From positions 1-64,000 of the forward strand of contig DIVF01000054.1 in NCBI GenBank assembly GCA_002423285.1: 64,000 nt of DNA, given 5' to 3'. The notes under the pieces were generated by a model. It searched no databases. It was not told the DNA's origin and saw nothing but the letters and a program-made list of their open reading frames with translations. Shown here one piece after another: positions 1 to 8,668 of the stretch. Origin of the DNA: Micavibrio sp. UBA6139. GTDB lineage: Bacteria > Pseudomonadota > Alphaproteobacteria > Micavibrionales > Micavibrionaceae. Within the stretch, counting starts at the first letter, position 1. Every line of letters starts with the position of its first letter. The position numbers were made by a program, and so were the translations under genes.

Positions 1-103
1 CCCGGACTTTTGCAACAGGTCTATTTTCTTGTCCAATATACGAGTGTATTAAAATGGCGCTGACATCGCTACTAAGATACCGCCCTGCAACAATAATTAT
101 CCT

Positions 104-883
104 ATGTTTCCTCTGCTTTCCCTAACTCTTATCCCCATCGTCTTCCTAACCTCCCTGCTGTCCGGCGTATTCGGCATGGCTGGCGGATTGATTTTGATGG
201 TGGTGCTGTTGGGCGTGTTGCCGGTGGCGGCGGCGATGACGTTGCATGCGGCGATTCAGTTGGTGTCCAATATGTGGCGTTGTATTTTGTGGCGTCGGCA
301 TATCGTCTGGTCGGTTTTGCCGTGGTATGGCATGGGGATTTTCATCGGGTTTTTGCTGATGTTGTTGATCCATTATGTGCCGGATAAATCCGTGACCTTG
401 ATCATGATGGGCAGCTTGCCGTTGCTGTCGATTGCAGGGGAGAAGTTTGTGCGCCTGAGCATCACTAACCGTCTTCACACTGTTGTCTCGGCGACGCTGT
501 TGACCTTTGTTCAAATGACCGCCGGGGTGGTGGGGCCGCTTTTGGATTTGCTGTATGTGAATGCGCCGTTGACCCGGCAGCAGATTATCAGCACCAAGGC
601 TTTTACCCAGTCGGTCATGCATATGGTGCGGCTCAGCTATTTTGGCATGTTTATCCCGCTGTTAACCGGGGCGGGCGGGTGGCCGGCGGGGTTGTCGGTG
701 GGGTGGATGCCGGGGTTTCTGGTCGCATCGATTCTGGGGACCAGTGCGGCGGCCTATTTCGTCCACCGGATGTCGGATCGGCATTTCAAGGAGATTAGCC
801 GAATTTTGGTAATGATTATAAGTATTTACTGCGTTATCAGCGGGGTCTCCCTGATTTTGGCAGATTTTCCAAAACCCCTTTGA
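104..883 (+). CDS. TSUP/TauE-SafE family membrane permease
   Basis: 259-residue polytopic membrane protein with about eight hydrophobic segments. The N-terminal stretch SGVFGMAGGLILMVVLLG carries the glycine-rich motif usual at the start of TauE/SafE (DUF81) permeases, and a second half-repeat starts near residue 125 (TFVQMTAGVVGPLLDLL). The family exports or imports small sulfur-containing or organic anions across the inner membrane; the substrate cannot be told from sequence. It stands alone upstream of rpsD. The 103 bases before it contain no recognisable gene, and no clear Shine-Dalgarno sequence precedes the ATG, so the start is the weakest part of the call. Confidence 0.8.
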   Translation: MFPLLSLTLIPIVFLTSLLSGVFGMAGGLILMVVLLGVLPVAAAMTLHAAIQLVSNMWRCILWRRHIVWSVLPWYGMGIFIGFLLMLLIHYVPDKSVTLIMMGSLPLLSIAGEKFVRLSITNRLHTVVSATLLTFVQMTAGVVGPLLDLLYVNAPLTRQQIISTKAFTQSVMHMVRLSYFGMFIPLLTGAGGWPAGLSVGWMPGFLVASILGTSAAAYFVHRMSDRHFKEISRILVMIISIYCVISGVSLILADFPKPL

Positions 884-1007
884 CATTATTGCCCAAAACC
901 CATATATTCCGCGCATTCCCGAAAAGTAAGGCGTGTTGCCTTCGTTGGTCTTTGGGCCAATGCCATTTTGGAATATCGGGACAACAACAAGAACGAAGGA
1001 ACTTCAA

Positions 1008-1625
1008 ATGAGTGAAAAACGCCCTCAGGCGAAACACAAGATTGACCGCCGTCTCGGCGTCAATTTGTGGGGTCGCGCTAAATCCCCATTCAACACACGT
1101 CAAACCGGCCCAGGCCAACATGGCGCGAACCGTGGCAAGCTGTCTGACTATGGTACACAGCTGCGCGCGAAACAAAAATTGAAAGGCTACTACGCAAACA
1201 TTGGTGAGCGTCAGTTCAGCCGTTACTACGACGAAGCGATCCGCTTGCGCGGTGACTCGGGCCAGCAATTGATTGGCCTGCTGGAGCGTCGTCTGGATGC
1301 GATTATCTACCGCGCCAAGTTCGTTCCAACCGTATTCGCAGCGCGTCAGTTCGTCAGCCACGGTCACGTGACAGTCAACGGCAAGCGCGTAAACGCTCCG
1401 TCCTACCGCATCAATGAAGGCGACGTCATCGAAGTGCGTGAGAAATCACGTCAGCTGGCCGTTTACATTGTCGCCACGGAAATGGCTGAACGCGATGTTC
1501 CTGAATACATCAGCGTTGACCACAAAGCCGGTAAGGCAACATTCCTGCGCACACCGAAAATGGAAGATGTTCCATACCCAGTGCAAATGGAACCAAACCT
1601 GGTTATCGAGTTTTACTCGCGTTAA
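1008..1625 (+). CDS. rpsD: 30S ribosomal protein S4
   Basis: 205 residues, the standard length for S4, a primary 16S rRNA-binding protein of the small subunit. The N-terminal part has the S4 pattern [14 protein letters not shown], and the S4 RNA-binding domain lies at about residues 95-160 ([33 protein letters not shown]). The open frame extends upstream to 933, but the ATG at 1008 is chosen because GAAGGA sits about 8 bases before it and homologues begin here ([15 protein letters not shown]). It is monocistronic and ends in a strong intrinsic terminator. As in many alphaproteobacteria it lies outside the main ribosomal protein operon. Confidence 0.97.
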   Translation: MSEKRPQAKHKIDRRLGVNLWGRAKSPFNTRQTGPGQHGANRGKLSDYGTQLRAKQKLKGYYANIGERQFSRYYDEAIRLRGDSGQQLIGLLERRLDAIIYRAKFVPTVFAARQFVSHGHVTVNGKRVNAPSYRINEGDVIEVREKSRQLAVYIVATEMAERDVPEYISVDHKAGKATFLRTPKMEDVPYPVQMEPNLVIEFYSR

Positions 1626-1642
1626 TCCGCGACACTCTTTCG

Positions 1643-1674
1643 AAAAAGGCCGCTTTTCAGCGGCCTTTTTTTTA
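1643..1674 (+). terminator. Intrinsic terminator of rpsD
   Basis: AAAAAGGCCGC, a short TTTTCA loop, then GCGGCC followed by a run of eight T. It starts about 17 bases after the rpsD stop. This is a classical GC-rich hairpin plus U-tract. Confidence 0.9.
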
Positions 1675-1731
1675 TTGCGCGGGGGCCGGGGTTTGGGTTA
1701 CGTTTTTCATATTATTTAAATGGAGGTTGCA

Positions 1732-2085
1732 ATGTCCTTTTTCGCCAAAGCTGAACTTGAAGACCTGTTTCGCTCTGGCCGGTTTCAGCCGGCCCCGACC
1801 ATGATGATGGCGGAAGTGGGCGGTTGCGCGGGGATGCCGGTTGAGGCGGTTGTTTGCAACCTTGATGGGTCCGTGTCCGGTGAATGCTGGCGGTCTGATC
1901 TGGAAGCGTTGCTGAAACTGGCGGCGGCGGAAAAGGACACCGTGCTGTCCAACCCGAATGTCCGCGTGGTGACAGATTTAATCGCGGAAATTGATCTGTG
2001 CCGTAAATCGGTTGATGCGTTGGCGATTGAAATCGAGCAGAAAAAAGCGACGACCGTGTTACCGTTCCGTCCGCGCCAGCCGTAA
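1732..2085 (+). CDS. Conserved-looking hypothetical protein, 117 aa
   Basis: I do not recognise this family. The second ATG at 1732 is preferred over 1720 because TGGAGG (1721-1726) is placed correctly for it. The protein is soluble, with no signal peptide or membrane segment. It has an acidic helical start (FFAKAELEDLFRSGRFQ), a short Met/Gly-rich middle, and a helical C-terminal half (residues about 60-105) ending in a basic tail. Its TAA abuts the stop codon of the convergent trmJ-like gene with no spacing. Codon use resembles the neighbours. No function is proposed. Confidence 0.6.
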   Translation: MSFFAKAELEDLFRSGRFQPAPTMMMAEVGGCAGMPVEAVVCNLDGSVSGECWRSDLEALLKLAAAEKDTVLSNPNVRVVTDLIAEIDLCRKSVDALAIEIEQKKATTVLPFRPRQP

Positions 2086-2907
2086 TTATTCGGGCGCACC
2101 ACCCGATTTTTTTCCTGTCAGGGCCGAGATAATACCGTGGAAGGTTTTGACTTCCTGATCGGTCATTTCCGCACGCGTCAGCATCGCATGCAAATTCCGC
2201 AACACGGTTGGTTTCATATCGGGGGCGCGGAAAAATCCGGTGCGCTGCAATTCATCTTCCAACCGTTGATACAAATTGGTCATGGAGTCCTGCGTTGCGG
2301 GGAAGCTGTCATTATTGATCATTTGCACGCCCGGTGTGCCATCACCCGCACTCAACCATTCATGGGCAACCAGTAAAACGGCTTGGCCTAAATTCAAGGA
2401 TGAGAAGCCGGGGTTCAGCGGAATGGTGATGACGGTGCCAGAAATCGCGACATCTTCGTTGCCAAGCCCCGAACGCTCCGCCCCGAAGATCAGGCCAATG
2501 CGCTGGCCCTCGTTTTCACGTGCGCGCATATCGGTCGCGGCGGCGCGGGCGGTCATGACATTCTTCACCATATCACGGGGGCGGGCGGTGGTGGCGTAAA
2601 CATGGTGCAGATCAGCAATGGCTTCGGCGGTGGTGGCGTAAACCTCAACCGGGGGCATCATTTCAAGGGCACCAGCGGACATAGCCTCCGCCCGCTCATT
2701 CGGCCATCCGTCACGCGGGTTAACGATGCGCAAGGACACAAGGCCGCAATTCAGCATGGCACGCGCCGTGGCCCCGATATTTTCCCCCATCTGGGGATTT
2801 ACAAGGATCACAACGGGGCCTGTGGCCAAGGCCCCGGCAGGGGGCAATTTTGTATGGTCTGTTCCGGTCATGGCCGGGTTTTTAGCCCTTTTTGCCCGCT
2901 TAGGCAA
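2086..2907 (-). CDS. trmJ: TrmJ-type tRNA/rRNA 2'-O-methyltransferase (SPOUT)
   Basis: 273 residues of the TrmH/SpoU superfamily. The three SPOUT motifs are visible: motif 1 in NPQMGENIGATARAMLNCG (about 36-54), motif 2 in LIFGAERSGLGNEDV (about 139-153), and motif 3 in IPLNPGFSSLNLGQAV (about 162-177), which forms the trefoil-knot SAM site. The C-terminal helical extension matches TrmJ, which methylates the 2'-O of position 32 in tRNA anticodon loops. The first 25 residues are basic and Pro/Ala-rich, so a start slightly downstream is possible. Substrate choice within the family is inference. Confidence 0.88.
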   Translation of the reverse strand: MPKRAKRAKNPAMTGTDHTKLPPAGALATGPVVILVNPQMGENIGATARAMLNCGLVSLRIVNPRDGWPNERAEAMSAGALEMMPPVEVYATTAEAIADLHHVYATTARPRDMVKNVMTARAAATDMRARENEGQRIGLIFGAERSGLGNEDVAISGTVITIPLNPGFSSLNLGQAVLLVAHEWLSAGDGTPGVQMINNDSFPATQDSMTNLYQRLEDELQRTGFFRAPDMKPTVLRNLHAMLTRAEMTDQEVKTFHGIISALTGKKSGGAPE

Positions 2908-3009
2908 ATGGGGCGGGGTGTTGGGGTCGAAATACCTTGTATTTCAAATATTTCCATATTATTTTGGGGGCGAACTGCTGGACGGAACGGGGGAATCCTT
3001 GTTTAGTAA

Positions 3010-4365
3010 ATGGCAGATAAAAATATAAAAAGAGTACAGGGCTGCATGGGACGTAAACCGGAAAATTCATACGATGCCAGAATCGACTTCAATGTCGCGG
3101 CGCTTTTGGAATCCCACCTGCGCGACTCTTCCCGCCGCAAGGTGAAGGGGCTGACGATTGATAAGGCCGATGCCCGCATTCTGGATGACGGTTTCTTTAT
3201 CGCCCGTGAAGGTGAGGGATGGGTTGTCGATGTCAGCATCGCCGATGTCCCCGCCATGGTTCCCGAAAAACATGATCTGGAATTCACCGCCCGTAAATTG
3301 AAATATGAACGCAGCGCGCGTGAACGTCTGTTCCCTTATGGTTTCCTTTTGAATTACGTCAGCCTGGCCAACAGCCAGAAACGCCCGGCCATGACATTCC
3401 AGATTCATCTGGATAAGGATTTAAATATAACCTCCTACGGCGTTGACCGCACCGTGTTTGAAAGCCTGAAGCAATGCAATGACGGCGATATCACCGCAGA
3501 ATTAAAAAAGAAAAACCCCGACGTTGAAATGTGGGTTGATCTGGGCCGCCGTCTATATGCCAAGCGTATGAGCCATATTGGCCGCGCTTGCGATACAATC
3601 GTCGCCAACGACAATGTCGCCCTGCCATCCGAACCCGCAGTACATGATCATCCGGGGAATGAAGGGGGCGCATTGGTGCATGAAATGATGCGCCTCGCCA
3701 ACCAAGTCGCCACACGCTTTTTCGTTGATAACAAACTGGAAGCCCCGTTCAAAAACGCATCCGGCGTGGTTGATATTGTGCGCGTGTCCAATGATTTTGA
3801 TTTCGATGTTGAATGTAACAATATCGCGCAAAAAACAATCGCGGATTTGGTGAAAACCATTCCCGCCTATAGCCATATTTCATCACCGATGCGCGAATAC
3901 AAAGATTTTCTGGGTTTGAAAACCATTGCGCGTCATCTGGCCGGCGCAGAACCCGACGAAGCCGACCAAAAATATGCCAAAAAACTATCCGATGCCTTCA
4001 ATGAAAGCGCCGCCAAGGTAAAAACCGATATTCTCTCCCCGCAATGGATGCCGACATGGTCGCAATACCGCGCGACCCAAAATCGCGCGACCCACGAAAA
4101 AATTGAACGCGATCCATCCACCCATATCGGCTCCTTGCGTCAATACGCCCGCGAACAGGGATGGAAAATGCCGCAAATGGCCGAACGTCGCTTGCTGATC
4201 GACGGCGCACAAGTCACCCTGATTGCGCTTCGCTGTAAAGAAGCCGGAACCCCAACCAGCTGGGCCGTCCACCACAACCCCGACGCCGCCCTAAACCTCG
4301 CCGCCGCCCGCCAGACTTTGGCACTCTCAACGGTTAAGAATGACCCGGCGTTGAAAATTGGGTAA
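3010..4365 (+). CDS. RNB-domain (RNase II-like) protein, compact, altered active site
   Basis: 451 residues, essentially an RNB domain alone: it begins about 45 residues before the catalytic motif, so N-terminal cold-shock domains are absent, and no S1 domain is evident. RNB marks are LTIDKADARILDDGFF (49-63), SIADVPAM, HEMMRLANQ and SHISSPMREYKD (288-299). Aligned to E. coli RNase II TIDSASTEDMDD, Asp201, Asp209 and Asp210 correspond to D51, D59 and D60, but Asp207 corresponds to I57. The Arg of the SPxR motif is kept. Activity may therefore be altered. An alternative start is Met13 (3046); neither ATG has a good ribosome-binding site. The gene is divergent from trmJ. A canonical paralogue lies at 43687-45681. 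Confidence 0.82.
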   Translation: MADKNIKRVQGCMGRKPENSYDARIDFNVAALLESHLRDSSRRKVKGLTIDKADARILDDGFFIAREGEGWVVDVSIADVPAMVPEKHDLEFTARKLKYERSARERLFPYGFLLNYVSLANSQKRPAMTFQIHLDKDLNITSYGVDRTVFESLKQCNDGDITAELKKKNPDVEMWVDLGRRLYAKRMSHIGRACDTIVANDNVALPSEPAVHDHPGNEGGALVHEMMRLANQVATRFFVDNKLEAPFKNASGVVDIVRVSNDFDFDVECNNIAQKTIADLVKTIPAYSHISSPMREYKDFLGLKTIARHLAGAEPDEADQKYAKKLSDAFNESAAKVKTDILSPQWMPTWSQYRATQNRATHEKIERDPSTHIGSLRQYAREQGWKMPQMAERRLLIDGAQVTLIALRCKEAGTPTSWAVHHNPDAALNLAAARQTLALSTVKNDPALKIG

Positions 4366-4385
4366 GATGGAAGGGTATTAAGAAC

Positions 4386-4420
4386 AAAGGTGGCATTGCC
4401 CCCTTTAACCCGGGTCTTAT
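4386..4420 (+). terminator. Palindromic terminator, copy 1 (imperfect) of a dispersed family
   Basis: AAAGGTGGCATTGCCCCCTTT at 4386-4406 forms a hairpin with one mismatch. It is related to the G5C-N-GC5 palindromes at 4997, 36564, 43649, 47758 and 57462. It lies just after the RNB gene and before a short T-rich stretch, so it probably ends that transcript. Confidence 0.55.
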
Positions 4421-4424
4421 TTTT

Positions 4425-4976
4425 ATGAAGAAATTTATCAATTGGCTGATTGATGCCTTGCTGCCCGGCGAATTTGATAAAGGGCAGGGACAGTATGTCG
4501 TTTATAAATCAATTTACGATAGCCAAGGGTATTTTATGAGCACAGGGAGGCGGGTTCTTCTCGGATGTTTTTATTGGAGCATCACGGTCTTTTTTATATA
4601 TATCCTCGCTTCTTCTTGGCTTCCGAGTGATCCTTATTTTGATTCTACGGCATTAAATGAAAAACAATTGGATAATCTAATAGGGCGTATCTTTTTTGGA
4701 ATTTTTTTGCTCGTTGTAATAATCAATGTAATTCCAGAATTATTTTTCTACGGTTGCGAACGGAATCCAGGGAAACAGGCTTTGCCTAAACATATTTATT
4801 TGAACTTAATTCCATTGGTTATGGCTGCGGTAATGTTTCTTCTTTTCGGAGCAATGTTATTGCCGGATTCTTTGTTTGCTTCGCTGTCTATGATTGGCAC
4901 AGGCATTTTACTAACTGCACAACTCGCTCTATATATCGTGAAAATATATCAAGACAAGACCTCTAGCGCAGGTTAA
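4425..4976 (+). CDS. Hypothetical four-helix membrane protein, AT-rich
   Basis: 183 residues with four hydrophobic segments at about 45-65, 88-108, 127-147 and 152-172, and a short basic N-terminus (MKKFINWLIDALLPGEFDKG). I do not recognise the family. The gene is visibly richer in A and T than its neighbours and uses codons such as ATA, TTA and AAA freely, which suggests recent acquisition or weak selection. It sits between a palindromic terminator and the convergent gltX gene, as a single-gene insert. No partner gene suggests a function. Confidence 0.6.
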   Translation: MKKFINWLIDALLPGEFDKGQGQYVVYKSIYDSQGYFMSTGRRVLLGCFYWSITVFFIYILASSWLPSDPYFDSTALNEKQLDNLIGRIFFGIFLLVVIINVIPELFFYGCERNPGKQALPKHIYLNLIPLVMAAVMFLLFGAMLLPDSLFASLSMIGTGILLTAQLALYIVKIYQDKTSSAG

Positions 4977-4996
4977 TAACCCCCCATTAAAACGGG

Positions 4997-5020
4997 TCAA
5001 GGGGGTGTGTGCCCCCTTGA
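4997..5020. terminator. Palindromic terminator, copy 2
   Basis: TCAAGGGGG, loop TGTGTG, CCCCCTTGA: a perfect 9-bp stem between two convergent genes (membrane protein ending 4976, gltX ending 5053). It probably acts bidirectionally. Confidence 0.7.
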
Positions 5021-5052
5021 ATCTTAACCTTAAAAAATCTTCCCTAAAAAAC

Positions 5053-6399
5053 TTACGCCGCGCGTTTCGTCTGCAAGCGGCTCAATACTTTTTCCGGGCC
5101 GATGAGGGGCAATAACACCGCTAGTTCTGGGCCGTGGTCCATGCCGGTGAGGGCGCGGCGGAGCGGCATGAAGAGGTCTTTGCCCTTGCGGCCTGTGGCG
5201 GCTTTGACTTGCTCGGTCCAGTCTTTCCAGGTGGTGGATGTCCAAGGCGCGGCTGGCAGCAGGGTTGCGGCTTGGGCGATGAAGTCGGCATCGTCGATGG
5301 CGGGTTCGACGGGGCCGTTGGCGACTTGCCACCATTCTTTCACATCGGACAGGCGGGTGAGGTTCGGGCGAACGGCGTCCCAGAAGTTTTCATCGAGGGC
5401 GGACAGGCCCATTTCATCAAGGCGTGATTTGACGGTGGCGAAGGGAGTCTGGTGAATGATTTTTTCATTCAGGCGGATCAGTTCTTCGACATCGAATTTC
5501 GGCGCGCCTTTGGAGAATTTGGAGATATCGAATTTTTCCAGCAATGGTTCGATGCTGGTGAAGGGTTCAATGGATTCTGAACTTCCCAGAAGGGCCATGA
5601 AGCTGATGATGGCCATCGGCTCCAGCCCTTCGTTTTCGCGCAAATCTTTGACGCTGAGCGAGCCGAGGCGTTTGGAGAGCTTGCCACCTTCCGCATCCAT
5701 AATCATGGGCATGTGGGCAAAGGCGGGTGCTTCGCTGCCGATGGCTCTGAACATCTGGATGTGCATGGCGGTGTTGGAAACGTGATCTTCGCCGCGCACG
5801 ATATGGGTGATGTTGAAATCGATATCATCAATGACGGAGCAGAGGTGATAAAGCGGGGAGCCGTCTTCACGGATGAGGACGGGGTCGGACATATCCTTGC
5901 TGTCGAACTTAACTGGGCCACGGATCATATCGTCCCAGCCGGTGGTGCCGTCTTCCAGTTTGAAACGCCAGTGAGGCTTGCGCCCTTCAGCTTCAAACTT
6001 TGCGATTTGTTCTGCCGTCAGGGATAAGGCCGCGCGGTCATAGATGGGCGGCAGGCTGCGCGAGAGTTGCGATTTTCGTTTCAGCGCTAGCTCTTCAGAT
6101 GTTTCGTAACAGGCATATAGGCGGCCAATTGATTTCAAGTTTTCGATGACGGCATCGTAGCGGTCCATGCGTTTGGACTGGTGTGCCTTTTCATCCCATG
6201 TCAGGCCCAGCCATTTCAGGCCAGCCTCAATATCGGCTTCGTATTCTGGTTTGCTGCGCTCCAGATCGGTGTCGTCGATGCGCAGCAGGAAGTGGCCGGC
6301 ATTTTTCTTGGCATACAGCCATGTGACGACAGCAGCGCGGACGTTCCCGGCATGAATATAACCTGTGGGCGATGGTGCGAAACGAACTCTGACGGTCAC
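5053..6399 (-). CDS. gltX: Glutamate--tRNA ligase
   Basis: 448 residues of class I aminoacyl-tRNA synthetase. The HIGH-type motif is PTGYIHAGN (11-19), the KMSKS-type motif is KLSKR (240-244), and HIVRGEDHVSNT lies between them. It charges tRNA-Glu with glutamate. It begins with GTG; AGAGGA about 7 bases upstream supports this start. Alphaproteobacteria often carry two GltX paralogues, one of which also charges tRNA-Gln for the GatCAB route. The KRLGSLSVKDLRE sequence after the KLSKR motif looks like the GltX1 type, but the assignment is tentative. Confidence 0.95.
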   Translation of the reverse strand: MTVRVRFAPSPTGYIHAGNVRAAVVTWLYAKKNAGHFLLRIDDTDLERSKPEYEADIEAGLKWLGLTWDEKAHQSKRMDRYDAVIENLKSIGRLYACYETSEELALKRKSQLSRSLPPIYDRAALSLTAEQIAKFEAEGRKPHWRFKLEDGTTGWDDMIRGPVKFDSKDMSDPVLIREDGSPLYHLCSVIDDIDFNITHIVRGEDHVSNTAMHIQMFRAIGSEAPAFAHMPMIMDAEGGKLSKRLGSLSVKDLRENEGLEPMAIISFMALLGSSESIEPFTSIEPLLEKFDISKFSKGAPKFDVEELIRLNEKIIHQTPFATVKSRLDEMGLSALDENFWDAVRPNLTRLSDVKEWWQVANGPVEPAIDDADFIAQAATLLPAAPWTSTTWKDWTEQVKAATGRKGKDLFMPLRRALTGMDHGPELAVLLPLIGPEKVLSRLQTKRAA

Positions 6400-6484
6400 G
6401 GAAAAATCCTCTTATGGGCCTTAAAAACCTTGGAAGCCCTTTATATACGGGCTGGTGCGCGGGTGCAAGATTGGGCCTTCGGGT

Positions 6485-7024
6485 TTAGAGGCTGAAAACG
6501 CCGATTTCCGGGCGTTTCAGGCGGGGCAGGTCGCTGTAAAGGGTGGTTTTCTTGCCCCACTGGCTGGACAGGCGTTGCAGGATCGCCTTGGCCTCGGCCT
6601 GTTCGGCGGCGGGCAGGGTGGCGGGCAGCTTGGCCAGCACTTCTGAGCCCGGGATGGTGGTCGGGCTGGTGATTTTGATAGCCTGCGGGGCACTGTCGCG
6701 GCGTCTTTTCGCGGTTTCAAATTCCCGGCTCATTAGGTCATAGGCTTGGGTGATGGCTTCGGTACCGCGTAAGCCTGTGGCGATTTGGGTGATTGTTTCC
6801 GCGCCCGTTCTGACCCGTCCGTGATGGGGCAGGGTGAAATCAAGGCGGTTCAGCGTGAAAAACCCGTTCCCTTCCGGGGTGATGGTTATTTGCATGGCGG
6901 GATCAGTTTGACCCAGTACGATATTCAGGCGACGAACAATGGCCGGGGTGAAGTAAGCTGGGGCGACATGCGCACCAGCGTCTTTTTCCGTCCAGCTTTC
7001 AGACAAAAATGTCGGGTCCACCAT
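6485..7024 (-). CDS. Hypothetical soluble protein, 179 aa
   Basis: No family recognised. The frame can extend to a TTG at 7045, but the ATG at 7024 (MVDPTFLSESWTEKD) is preferred. The protein lacks a signal peptide and membrane helices. It contains a probable beta-rich N-terminal part (VLGQTDPAMQITITPEGNG, then FFTLNRLDFTLPHHG) and a helical C-terminal half (AITQAYDLMSREFETAKRRR, LPAAEQAEAKAILQRLSSQWG). It lies 37 bases downstream of nadE in the same direction, so it may be the last gene of the pncB-nadE operon. A link to NAD metabolism is only suggested by position. Confidence 0.55.
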   Translation of the reverse strand: MVDPTFLSESWTEKDAGAHVAPAYFTPAIVRRLNIVLGQTDPAMQITITPEGNGFFTLNRLDFTLPHHGRVRTGAETITQIATGLRGTEAITQAYDLMSREFETAKRRRDSAPQAIKITSPTTIPGSEVLAKLPATLPAAEQAEAKAILQRLSSQWGKKTTLYSDLPRLKRPEIGVFSL

Positions 7025-7061
7025 AATGGGTCTATCCTGCCGCAATTATCCGAAAAATAGG

Positions 7062-8663
7062 TTAATTTTCCCGAAAGCCATTGGTCATGGGGTAACGGCG
7101 TTCGCGGCCAAAGGATTTGGATGTCACCTTCACCCCCGGCGCGGCCTGGCGGCGTTTATATTCGGCGATATCCAGCATCCGCGATACCCGCGCCACCAAT
7201 TCGGGGGCATGGCCACGGGCGGTGATGGCGGTTACATCCAGATCGTCCTCAATCAAGCCGCGCAAAATGTCATCAAGCGCGTCATAGGGCGGCAAATTAT
7301 CCTGATCGACCTGTCCGGGTTTTAATTCAGCCGTTGGGGCCTTGGTCAGGATGCGTTCGGGGATGACCCGGTTCAATGTATTGCGCCACTGCGCCATGGC
7401 ATAGACTTCGGTTTTATAAACATCCTTCAGCGCATTAAACCCGCCGCACATATCGCCGTAAAGCGTGGCATAGCCGGTGGCGACTTCGGATTTATTGCCC
7501 GTGGATAGAACCATAAAGCCAGAAGCATTGGAGAGTGCCATCAGGATCACCCCACGGCTGCGCGATTGAATATTCTGGTGGGTGATATCCGGGGTGGTGT
7601 CGGTGAAATACGGTGACAGGATATTCTCAAATTCTGAAACCGGGTCACGGATGGAAATGGTTTCAAGTTTCACGCCCAGCGCAGTACAACATTGCGCAGC
7701 ATCATCCAGACTGTCTTGCGACGTATAAACAGAAGGTAACATGACGCAGCGCACCGCATCCGACCCCAGCGCATCAACGGCAATTGCGGCGGAGATGGCA
7801 GAATCAATGCCACCCGACATGCCCAGTAAAATGCCGGGGAATTTGTTTTTGCGCACATAATCACGCAGGCCCATGACCAGCGCCCCATACATCAATTCCG
7901 GGCCTGTGGCGTGGTGTTTGATGTCGGGGGTTTGCAACGGTGACAGGGTGACAATGTCTTCGGCAAATTCTGCGGCCCGCAGGACATATTCACCGGATTT
8001 CCCAAGGACGAAGGAGCCACCGTCAAAAACAAGCTCATCCTGCCCGCCGCACTGGTTCAGGTAGATGAGGGGCAGTCCTGTTTCATTGACGCGCGCGCGG
8101 CATACTTCCAGACGTTGTTCAACCTTGCCCATTTCAAACGGGCTGGCATTGGGGACGATCAGAATATCCGCACCCAGTGCTTTTAATTTCTCCGCCACAT
8201 CGGGGAACCATGCATCTTCGCAAATCATCACGCCAAGGTTATGGCCACGGAATGGAATCGGCATGGGCAGGGGGGCTGCGCTGAAGATGCGCTTTTCATC
8301 AAACACACCGTAATTCGGTAAATGGTGTTTGAACCGCGTGTGTAGGATTTTTCCATCGCCGATCAAATGAACGGCGTTATAAAGTCTATCGTCCACGCGC
8401 CAGGGGCAGGGCATCAAAACATGGGTGTTTTTGGTGATGGCGGCAAATTCATGGATATGGCGTTCAATGGCATCCATAAAGGATGGCTTTAAAATCAGAT
8501 CTTCCGGCGGGTAGCCACAGGCATATAGCTCAGGAAATACGATCAAATCTGTTTGTGCTGGGGCCGATTCCAGCACCTCACGCGCCCGGCGCATATTCCC
8601 GGCGATATCGCCGACCAGCGGGTTTAATTGAGCCAGAATAATATTGAGAGAGGAAATGCTCAT
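7062..8663 (-). CDS. nadE: Glutamine-dependent NAD+ synthetase
   Basis: 533 residues with two domains. An N-terminal nitrilase-type glutaminase (about 1-260) has the Glu-Lys-Cys triad in LIVFPELYACGY, RFKHHLPNYGVFDE and VMICEDAWF. The C-terminal ammonia-dependent synthetase (about 270-533) has the ATP-pyrophosphatase loop GMSGGIDSAISAA and the STGNKSEVATGYATLYGD motif. It amidates nicotinic acid adenine dinucleotide to NAD+. It starts 5 bases after the stop of the nicotinate phosphoribosyltransferase gene, so the two are one operon for the Preiss-Handler salvage route. Confidence 0.97.
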   Translation of the reverse strand: MSISSLNIILAQLNPLVGDIAGNMRRAREVLESAPAQTDLIVFPELYACGYPPEDLILKPSFMDAIERHIHEFAAITKNTHVLMPCPWRVDDRLYNAVHLIGDGKILHTRFKHHLPNYGVFDEKRIFSAAPLPMPIPFRGHNLGVMICEDAWFPDVAEKLKALGADILIVPNASPFEMGKVEQRLEVCRARVNETGLPLIYLNQCGGQDELVFDGGSFVLGKSGEYVLRAAEFAEDIVTLSPLQTPDIKHHATGPELMYGALVMGLRDYVRKNKFPGILLGMSGGIDSAISAAIAVDALGSDAVRCVMLPSVYTSQDSLDDAAQCCTALGVKLETISIRDPVSEFENILSPYFTDTTPDITHQNIQSRSRGVILMALSNASGFMVLSTGNKSEVATGYATLYGDMCGGFNALKDVYKTEVYAMAQWRNTLNRVIPERILTKAPTAELKPGQVDQDNLPPYDALDDILRGLIEDDLDVTAITARGHAPELVARVSRMLDIAEYKRRQAAPGVKVTSKSFGRERRYPMTNGFREN

Positions 8664-8668
8664 CTTAT

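Noticed and set aside
1..103. Partial gene at the left edge
   Set aside because: No continuous reading frame with coding character; region holds nothing recognisable.
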